Shown piece after piece: positions 23,349 through 34,300 of a DNA stretch of 64,000 nucleotides (the first letter of the stretch is position 1; the number at the start of each line of letters is the position of its first letter). Source of the stretch: Linum tenue (taxonomy: Eukaryota; Streptophyta; Magnoliopsida; Malpighiales; Linaceae); NCBI GenBank assembly GCA_946122785.1, contig CAMGYJ010000008.1:12301475-12365474 (forward strand), read 5' to 3'. The notes beneath the pieces are model-generated. The model was not told where the DNA came from. It did no database searches and saw only the letters and a program-made list of their open reading frames with translations. A program made the position numbers and the translations under genes.

Positions 23349-23700
23349 TTGAGGTCATGGCACCAGCAATGAGAAAGCCTGCAGCTTTGGTGGCAGAGTG
23401 TTTTGGGGGTAGGGTTTTGTACATACTTAAACACAGAGAGAGTGAGACGAGAGATTGAGGCGCGGCTGGAAAGCTTGTATATATATATATATATATGAAT
23501 GAATCTGCAGGTGTTTAGAGTTGGGGAAGGGGGATGTTGAGGCAAGACTCTTCTGATAATATTCTTTATCCTTTACTTTGGTCTTGTAGTGTTTTTCCTT
23601 TCCTTTGGAGGGTTAGTGTTCAGGGTTGGGTTGGGGCAAACTAGGATGCTAAATTTTTGGGATAGCAGCAGTTTGTCATTTTGTTAGGTCTAATTTGGGA
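23349..23700 (+). other. 3' UTR of the NFRKB-like gene
   Basis: Follows the TAA at 23346-23348 and contains an (AT)n run at about 23477-23494. The poly(A) site is not resolved. Confidence 0.45.
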
Positions 23701-23896
23701 GGAAGAGGAAATAAGAATTTGTTGATTGGGGGTTTTTAATTTATTAGCAGCAGTCCATGTTCATGTGCTATGTTGTGTGAGTTAGTGGGCATGATGATTG
23801 TATGAATGGTTCCCCTGCATTTTGATGATGAGTTGAGCCGAAGGCTCTGTGCTTGGAATGCGTTGCTTGAAAGAGCATTTTTGAAGGAGTTTTCAT

Positions 23897-23976
23897 TTTG
23901 CCATCTTCTTGTAGCCATTTCGTCTCAAATCCAACCATTGGTGCTCCGATTATTGAGAGCTTGAGGAAGCACACCA
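23897..23976 (+). pseudogene. Stray copy of RPE exon 3 with its intron acceptor
   Basis: About 62 nt (23915-23976) match RPE exon 3 (14296-14358, opposite strand) with some six differences. About 17 nt upstream, including the acceptor 'catcttcttgtag', match the preceding RPE intron. Similarity stops at the exon end. Because intron sequence is included it is a DNA-level copy, not a processed retrocopy. It may derive from this RPE gene or a paralogue. Confidence 0.8.
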
Positions 23977-26438
23977 TTGGTGTTTAATTTGTCACCAAAA
24001 CAAATTCTTGAGTAATGTACTTTACTAGTTTACTGCTGGCTCGTTGTGGCTCGTTTGTCCTATTACACAATTCTAGTCTATCTCTCTCTCCCACAATCCA
24101 TTGCATGCATCCATGTTCATTATCTACCAAAATAATCCCCCGACATGACAATTAGTGGAGGGCAATATCATTGTTGTAGTCATCCTTGGAAATGGAGTAG
24201 CCAGACTTAAATCACTAGTATCGTAATAAGATTAATTAACTATCCTATCGGCACCAATGCTATACATGGATTGTAAATAGTCCTTTTTTTACAAGTACGT
24301 GATAACTCGTTATTTCATCCGTCGTTATATTCTATAATGTCTGCAAGCCTTCTTAATTGGTATTGCAGTCTTTTATTTTATTTGTTATTTCAAATGCGAA
24401 AATTAAAGACAAGATAACCCCTTTACAAAATGCAGTGGACCTTTTTCATTCAAATCATTAATTTGTATTGCGATTTAAGATCAGTTTATGTAAACCAAAC
24501 AAGATTTGAGTCTTAACCATACATATGTTTCCTATATCGATGAATGGGCACTATTCAAATGGAGGCTTACGCCAAGGCATCATGTACATTGCATATATAC
24601 TTCATTCCCTCCCTCCCTCAAGGAAGACAATACTAACCAGCTACGACTATAGTATTTTTTTCCTATCGGCACCTCCCACTCCTAAATGCTCTTTTCAGTT
24701 CTCTATTTTTTTCCTTAATTACGATCCTTGCCTTGAACCTCCATGAAATCTTGAATGAATTTATCTGCCTTTGGAAACACCTCACACTCCTAAAGGAATT
24801 TATTACTCAATGTTTTAGAGATTGAGGTATTTTACTATGACTAATCCAATTAAGTTGAGTTATATGGTTAAAGGATATGGGTTGGAGTGTTGATGATGAT
24901 TTAGTTTTTATAATACTCTAAAAGTTTATGTGACTTGAAACGTTATGAAACGGTGAAGAATTAGATTATAACTTTATACATAAAAATGTACATAGCTTAC
25001 TCATAACCCTTGGACCTTAGGAGATCAAATAGTACTACCTCATATTTTATTCTATTGCATGAGCAACATTCCACTTATTGATTATAAAAAAGTTGTCCTT
25101 TAATCTTGGTCTTCATATTGACTTTTAGTTATAAAATCGGTTGTGCTTACACATTGCAATCATGGTTTTATATCTATGAATACTAGCATGTCTATCGGTC
25201 AAAAAGAGAAATGAGACATCTTCATCTTTGGTTACATGAATGGTTAACCAATTTAGCAACGATATAGTTGTGATTTCATTTTCATGGTTTCAAAATTAGT
25301 CAATTCAGTATTTACATTTTGTTAAAGTAAAATCAAACCAAATAATAGTTGTAGACGCACAACTCAAATCCTAAAAGTATCACATTACACCATTTTATAC
25401 AATACTTAGTTGGAACGACATCGTATTATGTAAGAGTTGAGAATCATTAAATGAGAAGTGATTGATATTGATCGAGTACATAAACCAAGTATATAGAATT
25501 TTCAACAATAGGTCGGATATCATGGCTAAGATACTATGCATAAAGTATGATGAAAATTTATACCAATTTTATTACATAAATAAATTTTATTGATAAAAAT
25601 TTCATCAACAAACTTGTGTTTGAAGATAAATAATGGTGAAGACAAAAATGTCATTCATACTTTTGCTCTCGTTGTAGGAAATTTGAAATTGGACGACAAT
25701 TTATCATGCCAGTAGTATATATTATGCAGAGTGTATATGTAGACATGTCCTTGCTCTACAATTCATTTTAATACATAAAAAAGAGGAAATAAACCAACTT
25801 ATTAAACTCAATCTCGTTTAATGATTGTTGAATCCAATCATGTCTGTCAGATTAGGAAGATGTTTAGAAGTTAACGGTTAGCCTAGCTATAAAACGTCTA
25901 AAGAACCCATCCTCATATTGTTTGCAGAAAGATATGGATAATGATGTCTCACGGCAGTACTATAAAGTAATACTAATGTAAGAGTTCAACATCACTTATA
26001 CAAATTCGATATTGCAATTCGATATGTAATATTGAACCAATGATAAATAGAACTTTAGTGACCTTATAAGATAGATAGAAAATTATAAGATAAATAAAAA
26101 TTTAAGTTAAGTATCTAAGTATTATTAAAAGAATAAAATATGAAAATCAAAATGTAAAAACACCAATAAGTACCGAGCGAAGATTTGGTGACCTTAGCTA
26201 ACCGTTGAAAAGTTCTGTTATTTTTTAATGTTAGCTTCATGTATATTTTTTATTTAAAATGATACAACTAATATATGGTTTGATTGGTTAAGATTCTTGT
26301 CATTATTAAAAATGACCACGGTTCAAACCCTTAGATTCATTAGAAACTAGCCAACGTCCTGGACTTTATGAACCTCCAGAATAGTTCATAAAGAACTAGG
26401 TGGACAATCAGGCATCAGCCCATACAAACACATGATTC
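23977..26438. other. AT-rich intergenic region
   Basis: No gene, RNA or well-defined repeat recognised over about 2.4 kb. Reading frames present are short and of random composition. Confidence 0.5.
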
Positions 26439-26446
26439 CATCTGGG

Positions 26447-27128
26447 TAGGGGTGGAAATCGGTACGGTATCGGTATCCCAATACCAAATACCGAAATCCC
26501 AAATACCGAATTACACTTTAAAGTCAATCCCAATCCCAATGTCTAAATAATTTCGGTATCCCAATCCCAATCCCTAAATATTTCGGTATCCCAATTGGTA
26601 CCTCGGTATCCCAATCGGTATTATCAAATACGAAATTAATTACCTTTGCAATTAATAATTAAATATATAAATTAGATTTTATTGTTTAATTTACGGGAAA
26701 AAGACTAAGGAAAGAGTTTTGAATTAGGATATTATTATGGAGAGTGGAGGAGAGGAGACATCTCAAGTTCTTGTTATTGATAATCTTTAATTTGACGAAT
26801 TAGAGGTTGAGAGACGACTATTAATAATGATGGAATGATCTGTGTATAATTAAATGACACTTTTGGTGGTTGAGGGTCATTTAGTAGTAAATGAGAGAGT
26901 CTAGTTGAGAGGATAAAATACAAACTAGCTTATATTTCGGTATTTATCGGTATTTCGGTATATCCCGATCCCAATCCCCTAATCCCTAATACCGAATAAC
27001 AATTGAAATTCAATCCCAATCCCAATCCCAAAAAATAATACGTGTATTCGGTAATACCAAATATAGATAAATTCGGTACGGTATTCGGTATATCCCAAAT
27101 ACCGGTACCAAACTTCCAGCCCTACATA
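26447..27128. repeat. Ac-like hAT non-autonomous element rich in 'cggtat' repeats
   Basis: Left terminus TAGGGGTGGAAATCGG and right terminus complementary to TAGGGCTGGAAGTTTGG resemble the Ac-type TIR (YAGGGATGAAA). Both subterminal regions are dense in 'cggtat', 'atcccaat' and 'aataccg' motifs, as expected for hAT transposase-binding repeats. A direct repeat CATCTGGGTA flanks it at 26439-26448 and 27129-27138, consistent with an 8-bp target duplication. No transposase frame. Confidence 0.75.
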
Positions 27129-27179
27129 CATCTGGGTAATGCAACATGAGGAGCTGAGTTACCAATTACAATTCCTCTT

Positions 27180-27475
27180 GGCAAATTTCCAGCGTGCAAG
27201 AGAAGGAGATATCTCATTTCCTCATTTCCAAAGCGAGCATAGTATCCCCAACCATATCTTGTGATCTGGACAGTGCGAGGGAGAGACACAGTAGAAAAGA
27301 CTTGAAAACCGAATTTCCTCGTTTCCAAAGCGAGCATCGTATCCCCAACCATATCTTGTGAAGTGTACAGTGCGAGGGAGAGACACAGTAGAAAAGACTT
27401 GAAAACCGACCCTTCCCTGGCTACTTGGACGGCTATTCTCATCACATCTTCCATTAATCAATTGCTCTTCTCTCT
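27180..27475 (-). repeat. Direct repeat (period about 105 bp) of an unidentified exon-like fragment
   Basis: Two tandem copies of a segment with 'ccccaaccatatcttgtga' and 'cagtgcgagggagagacacagtagaaaagacttgaaaac' lie at about 27232-27333 and 27334-27440. A third copy is at 50035-50160. On the minus strand a frame beginning MEDVMRIAVQVAREG is open through both copies. I do not recognise the protein. It may be a gene fragment duplicated with the neighbouring membrane-protein gene. Confidence 0.5.
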
Positions 27476-27691
27476 CATTTCTGCTTAGTTTACTTTATTC
27501 CAACGGTCACCAGTCAGCACAATGGTTCCCACCAATGGTTCCCACCATTGGTGATTGGTATGATTATTGTTTACTTTATAGCTGACCATAAATCTGCATA
27601 TGAAGATTTATCGAAAATTATACATTTGTATCTAAAATCCGGTGAGTTCGGGGTGGATAATATTAAAATGATGTCCATCCATTGTTATTAA

Positions 27692-28040
27692 AGGGTCGTT
27701 TGGAAGTTGCGATAGTTTTGTTGAGATTGTCTTTATGCATGTATTTATAATGCATCGTTTTTTTGTTTTTTTAGCAGAAACAATACATGGATTGTTTCTG
27801 TGATATGACAGAAACTATCACTCATTTTGAGTGATTGTTATATCTCAACTTTTCGTTGTGATTGTTGAGATAGTTGAGTTGAGATTGTTTTGTCTCAGCT
27901 TTTAGCTGATGCGACATACACAATCACACATACCAAACGTTGTATTCTACAATGCATCAAATTCGACAATACATGTATAATACTATACATGCATTCTCAA
28001 CAATACATCTATTTAACAATCGCAACTTCCAAACGACCCC
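27692..28040. repeat. Tourist-like MITE (PIF/Harbinger), copy 1
   Basis: TIRs GGGTCGTTTGGAAGTTGCGA and their complement are flanked by TAA at 27689-27691 and 28041-28043, the 3-bp target typical of PIF/Harbinger. The interior of about 350 bp is a near-perfect fold-back with 'atgcattgta' and 'tgagatagttgag' arms. The same family recurs in opposite orientation at 49358-49709. Confidence 0.82.
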
Positions 28041-28970
28041 TAATATTTAGAGTTTTACCATTAAGTAATGAATTAGTCTGTTGGGTTCGGATGATTAACC
28101 ATCTTGATGGATATTTTTGTCATCCTAATAGCCTCTTTGGGTGGATGTGTGGATATTCGCATGCTTTCATGCATGAGTAAAATTAAAGTACAAGTCATAT
28201 AAAGCATATGCCTTAATTATCAACAATGAGTTTTTGGGGCTCTCAATTGTCATAACCCATTTTGTACGAAAAATTGTAATTACGGCGAGTGATGACAATT
28301 TTGACCTAATCTGTTTTATCCGACTTGTTGGACTTGTTTTAGAATGGATCCGACCCGCCACGTGGGCAGGGGTGGGGCATGCATATGTACTCTCCTCAAC
28401 TTGACGTGTCTTGATCCCTTTCATTTTGACTTGTCTTTTCCTAAATTACATGTAATTTTACTCAAAATACTTATAATTTAACTTTTATTACCTCATGTTT
28501 CAGCTATAGTGAAGTTGCCAATGAGTAAGAATCTCAATTTTTTTTGAATGATTTAACTACATTTAACATATTTTAGTTTGTTTTTGTGGCTTTTAAATGG
28601 AAAATGAATATTTCTAACGTTTTTTTTTTAAATTACATAGTTATATAGGTCGACATGTCCCTACTCGCGCAATATGATACATTACTCAATCTGCAACGAG
28701 ATAGGTATGGCCAAACGTACATTAAGCATCATTAGTGCAAAATTATTGTTAAGTATAGTTTGAATGGATTTCACGTACGTATTGATGATACGCTACATTT
28801 TGAGTTTTGTTAATTAACAACACATAACAAAAATGAAATATATAATCAGTTAGTTAGTAATTGGTAATATACAATTTCCATATTCCCAATATAAGAGACC
28901 CTAGCTACTTTATAATCTCTTCCCGTACAGTATAATAATAATGGGCTACGTTAGATATAGAATCTTGTGT
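28041..28970. other. Intergenic, nothing recognised
   Basis: AT-rich spacer with no supported gene or repeat. Confidence 0.5.
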
Positions 28971-28976
28971 TTGAAG

Positions 28977-29668
28977 GGAAAATAGACTAGACCGTTAGAA
29001 AAAACGTGGTCCAAACTGTACCACATAGTTTGGTTCGGACCATAGACTGTTAAGTATGGTCTGGTCTGGTCCATGGTCTGTATTATTTTATGTTTTGATC
29101 TCTTGGTCTGGTCTGGTCTAGACCGCAGTTTACCGGACCAAACCGTGGATCCAACTTACTTGTCAATACGTGTTAACAGTCCATTCGGCCACTCTCCCAA
29201 CTCCCACAATGACACCCAAGTCTCAACCTTAGTTTTGTGAATCTCGTCCCTCCTTCATTCACAACCACATTTAACCAGAGAGTAGAGATAATTGTGTCTC
29301 CGTATCACATTATGTTAATGTTTTATGACGTTATGGTGCAAGTTGGGATGCTTTTACTTTGTAAATTTGTTATGTACTAAGATTTAGGGTATCAAAATTA
29401 TTCATGCATGTTAGGATTAATGTTTAAAGGCAAATAACAATTATTTTTCTTAGTTATTGTTTCAATTTTTTGTGTGGTTGACTAAACAAATTATTCATTT
29501 TTCGTTGAGTATGGTCTATATGGACCAGACCAGACCGAACCAGACCGCACATGCGTGATCTGGACTGGACCGTATAATTTGTGGTCTATACTTTAACCTT
29601 TCGGTCTGGACCATAAACCGTAAATATGGTCTGATCTGAACTAGACTGCACCGTTTCCCAGCCCTAGT
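28977..29668. repeat. hAT-like non-autonomous element with 'ggtctggtc' subterminal repeats
   Basis: Both ends are packed with direct and inverted 'tggtctggtc'/'gaccagacc' motifs (29000-29150 and 29510-29660) around an unrelated AT-rich centre. The right end 'ttcccagccctag' resembles the right end of the element at 26447-27128. Left terminus poorly preserved; target duplication not identified. Confidence 0.5.
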
Positions 29669-30190
29669 TTGAACTAGTCTTCACTTTTGTTTAATTATTA
29701 TTTTGGTTCTATAAGTACCAGGGAACCCAAACACTCTTCTCTCTGCTTCTGTCCTTTTCCCATGGCCCATCTTCCTCCAATGCGTACGTAATTACGTATT
29801 AATAAGTAATAACAACCAGAATATAAAAAAAAAAGAGAACGTTGGAAAAGTGACAGTTGGAGAAAAGATTTCAACAGCTGACTAGTCATTTCCACCGCTG
29901 CCACCTTCTCTCGTCCTAGCCCTCTTTCAGTTTTTACTTCTCTCTTCTCTTCATGTCAAGAGCAAATCCTCTCTTCTTCTTCTTCTACCTCTGCTTCTTT
30001 CTATACTCTCTGAAGGCCAAACCTTTTGCCAAAAAAAGCCTTTGATTCTTGCAGTTGAAACACTCAAAAGTGATCCCCCCCCCAAATTTGGTAACTTAGA
30101 AAGTACATGCATGCAAGCTCCAAAGCAGGCTCTCTCTACACCCTCCTTTCATCTGCTCCATGCATGAGTAAGTACAGTTTACTTTTCCTC

Positions 30191-30198
30191 TATATATA
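30191..30198 (+). promoter_or_regulatory. TATA box of membrane-protein copy 1
   Basis: TATATATA within 'cctctatatataggaaac', about 115 nt before the ATG. The equivalent box precedes the paralogue on the minus strand near 49203. Confidence 0.5.
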
Positions 30199-31085
30199 GG
30201 AAACATCGATCAAATACACATATGCTCTCCTTTCGGTTCTCCAAACAAAAAAATAAACAAAATTCTCATTCTTCTTGCAAACCAACGGAGAAGGCTTAGC
30301 ACCAAATCAATGGCTAACTGCTTTGAAGCCATTAGGAAGTTTGCATGGCTGAACTATTTTTATGTGTGGGGGTGCTTATCTCTTGTTTTTCTTGTGGGGA
30401 TTTATCTGCTCTCATTTGAACACAAAAGTTACTCCGATCGGGTGACCTGGATCCCTCACTTTCTTGCTCTTCATGGTCTCATTGTGGCATTAGTCACAGG
30501 ACTCAGAGGGAGGAGGTACAGATACTGCCATGGTTGGATCGAGACATGGTGGGGGAAAGACTCTTTTGCAACACATTGGAATCTCATTTGGCGTCCTTGT
30601 GAACGAGATGGTGTCCCAAGAAGGCATAACCCCCTACCTCATGCTCTGCTATTGTGCACATGCAGCTTGCATCTCTAGGTGGCTTCACTTCAAGGTCAAA
30701 TTTGAGCTTACCGTCACCTGGATCTCGTGAGATATTTCTTTCTTCTTCTTAATTCTTGCTTGAGTTTCATAATGATGATAGTAGATAGTTATTTTATTCT
30801 ATCCTTAATGCCTGTTTTTGGGTCTCCTATGTTTTGAAGCACTACGGCCATACTTGCTTGGAGCAAGAAGCCACTGGAAGGAAAAACTCTCTGGACGGCT
30901 GTGATTATTACCTTTGCTCTGTCTGTCATCCTCAACATTTCCAATTACATGGAGGCCTTCAAGTGGAGTACCGACCAGATCGATGAGAACGGGAGAAAAT
31001 CCATCTGCTGGAGTGATATGGATAGCCCGTGGCCCAGTCCAGGAAAAGGAGTGGCTGATAGAGATCGTCACATTGTTGCCAATCC

Positions 31086-31362
31086 TGTAGAAAACGACAG
31101 TGCGGAATAAAACAAACACGAGATTTACGTGGTATCCTCGTTCTAGATTGAACGAGACTAATCCACGGTGAGCTCGGAACGAGCTCACGGCTTGAGTTTT
31201 ATTTTATGATGATTATTTTTGTACATAGCCTTCAACATGGACCTCGGCTATATATAGGGAAATACAAAGACTCCACCGACTGACCTAACTTGGGACACGA
31301 GTAACAGAGACCAAAGGGTAAAAGGAAAAGAACAAGACCGAGACATACAAGGACACGTAATA
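31086..31362 (-). repeat. 3' LTR of copia 1
   Basis: Identical to 35935-36211. On the coding strand it begins TATTACGTG and ends TCTACA. It contains a TATATATAG box read on the plus strand. Confidence 0.93.
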
Positions 31363-31369
31363 CGCCCCC

Positions 31370-34300
31370 TCAAGCGCAAGCATGAAGATCGAACATGCCA
31401 AGCTTGGACAAAAGATGATGATGATGTTCAATCGATAACCCTTTGGTGAAAAGATCCGCTGGTTGCTCTGCAGTGGCAATCTTGCGAGGTGAAATGTCCA
31501 AAGACTGAACGCGTTCCCGAACAAAATAGCAATCCATTTCCACATGCTTGGTACGCTCATGGAAAACCGGATTGGCTGTAATGTGGAGAGCTGCCTGATT
31601 GTCACAATACAGAGGAGTGGGACTGGACTGCGGAGCACCAAGGTCAGATAGAAGCCAACGAAGCCAGAGTACCTCGCAAACTGTACTAGCCATAGCACGG
31701 TACTCAGCTTCAGCAGATGAGCGAGCAACAACAGTCTGTTTCTTAGTACGCCAAGAAACAGGAGATGAACCCAGACGGATAAAATAGCCAGTGGTGGAAC
31801 GACGGGTTGTCTGGCAGCCACCCCAGTCAGCATCACAGTAAGCAGTCAAGCGAAGAGAACCTTGAGCAGGGAGAAGGAGCCTACGCCCAGGAGAGGCCTT
31901 CAAGTAACGCAACACCCGGTGAGCGGCATCAAGATGAGCCTGAGTCGGAGCATGAACGGCTTGACTGAGGATGTTAACTGCATAAGTGATATCAGGACGA
32001 GTGACAGTGAGATAGAGGAGTCGTCCAACCAGTCGACGAAAAGCTGCAGGATCAGGAGCAGGTGGGGAAGGAGAGCGACCCAACTGATGATTCTGCTCGA
32101 TGGGAGTCGAGGAAGGACGAGTGGCTTGAAACCCAGTGTCAGCAAGGATATCTAATACATACTTTCGTTGGTTTAGAACGATGCCCTTACTAGAACGAGC
32201 AACCTCGATCCCAAGAAAATACTTCAACGGTCCCAGATCCTTGATGGTGAACCGGTGATGGAGGAATGTCTTAACTGACTGGATGAAAACCAGATCATCA
32301 CCAGCCAATATAACATCATCAACATAGATGAGAGCCGCAACGAAAGAGCGATCCGTGCGGTAGATGAAGAGTGAGTGATCAGCATGACTCTGACGAAAAT
32401 GAAGCTCAACAAGAGCCGCAGAGAATTTTTGATACCAATTCCGAGAGGCCTGCTTAAGTCCGTAGATAGACTTGCGAAGACGACAAACACGGGTATCTCC
32501 TGGCTGGGCGAAACCCTGTGGAATTTTCATGTATACTTCCTCATCCAAATCGCCATGAAGAAAGGCGTTGTTAACATCAAGCTGATGAATATGCCAACCT
32601 TTCGTAACAGCGACAGCAAGGAGGCAGCGGACAGTGACGAGTTTAGCAACCGGAGCGAAAGTATCATGGTAATCGATGCCTTCAACCTGGGTATAACCCT
32701 TAGCAACAACCCGTGCCTTGAAACGTTCGATAGACCCAGTCGGGAGATACTTGATCTTGTACACCCATTTTGAATCAATGGCCTTTTTACCGGGAGGAAG
32801 AAAGGTCAACTCCCAAGTGCCATTAGCAACTAAAGCTGAGAACTCAGTATTCATGGCCTTGCGCCATTGAGGGTGGCGGACAGCCTGATAAAAATACTTG
32901 GGCTCCGTGATCTGGGACACCCGAGAAATGAAGGCCTGATGAGAGGGAGACAGCCGATGGTAACTGACATAATGAGCCATCGGATAAGCAACATGCTGGA
33001 CCTGAGAAGGGCCAGGGAGATCAGTGACATAATCCCCAAGATGAGAGGGCGGACGACGCGCCCGATCGCCACGACGGGGGAGAGGGGGCGGGTCAACAGC
33101 GGCAGGCGAAGGAGGGGCTGTACGAGACGTAGGGGTGGCTGGAATGTCCGACGGGGAAGTCTCGACTGGGGAAAACTTCGGGGAAGACGGCGTCGCGGGA
33201 GAGAGAGCGGAAGTATCCGGCGACGGGGCAGGTGGTATAGTAGTGAGAGGAGTGACAGCTTCAATCTCCGGAGTGGCAGCAATGGAAGTAGGCTGCGGAG
33301 TGCTTGGACAAGCAGCAGCAGGTGACGTGGAAGACTCGGGATCACCAGAGGAGGGGAATGAAGCTGGTCGGTCAGGATCCAGAAGGCGCATGGGCTGAAA
33401 TGGCACATGAGTGGAAGGATCATGTCGAGGAACCATATCCGCAAGTATACGCGGATCCTTGTAAGGAAAAAGATGCTCAACAAACACCACATCACGGGTA
33501 GTGTAGATCATTTCCGACTCGAGATCAAAGATGCGATAGCCCTTTTGTGTGGCAGGATAGCCAACAAAGATTCCCGGTCGTCCCCGTGCTTCAAATTTGG
33601 AGAGATTCCTGCGAGTATTTTTAGCATAGGCAAGACAGCCTAGGCTGCGGAGATGATCATACTTAGGAAGCTCGCCGAGGAGGATTTGATAAGGAGTTTG
33701 TTGCTGGAGAGGGACCAGGGGCATGCGGTTGATCAGATACGCCGCAGTAAGGATGCATTCTCCCCAGAAAGAGAGAGGCAGCCCAGCGTGAAAACGCAGG
33801 GCACGAGCAGTATCAAGCAGATGACGGTGTTTACGTTCAACTACACCGTTCTGTTGGGGGGTATCTGTGCAGGAAGTCTGAAGAATAATTCCTTCCTGTT
33901 CATAAAAATCGCGTAGTGCGGGAGTAGAAAACTCGCGGCCATTATCAGCCTGGATCCTGCGAATGACATGCCCATATTGACGACGCACTTGACGACAAAA
34001 GACAAGAAGGTAACGAGCCACATCAGATTTGTTCTTCAATAAAAACACCCACACAGCTCTACTGAAGTCATCAACAATCGTCAAGAAATATCGAGCTCCA
34101 GTAAAAGAAGGCTCATGAAATCCACCCCAAATATCGATATGAATAAGATCAAAACAAGCTTTAGTCTTAATACTGCTGTGCGGAAAAGGAAGTCTAGTCT
34201 GCTTTGCCCGTAAACAAGAATCACATGGGACTTGACTGGAAAGTAAAGGACAAGATATGAAAGGTTGCAAGGCCAACAACTTCGCTCCAGAAGGATGTCC

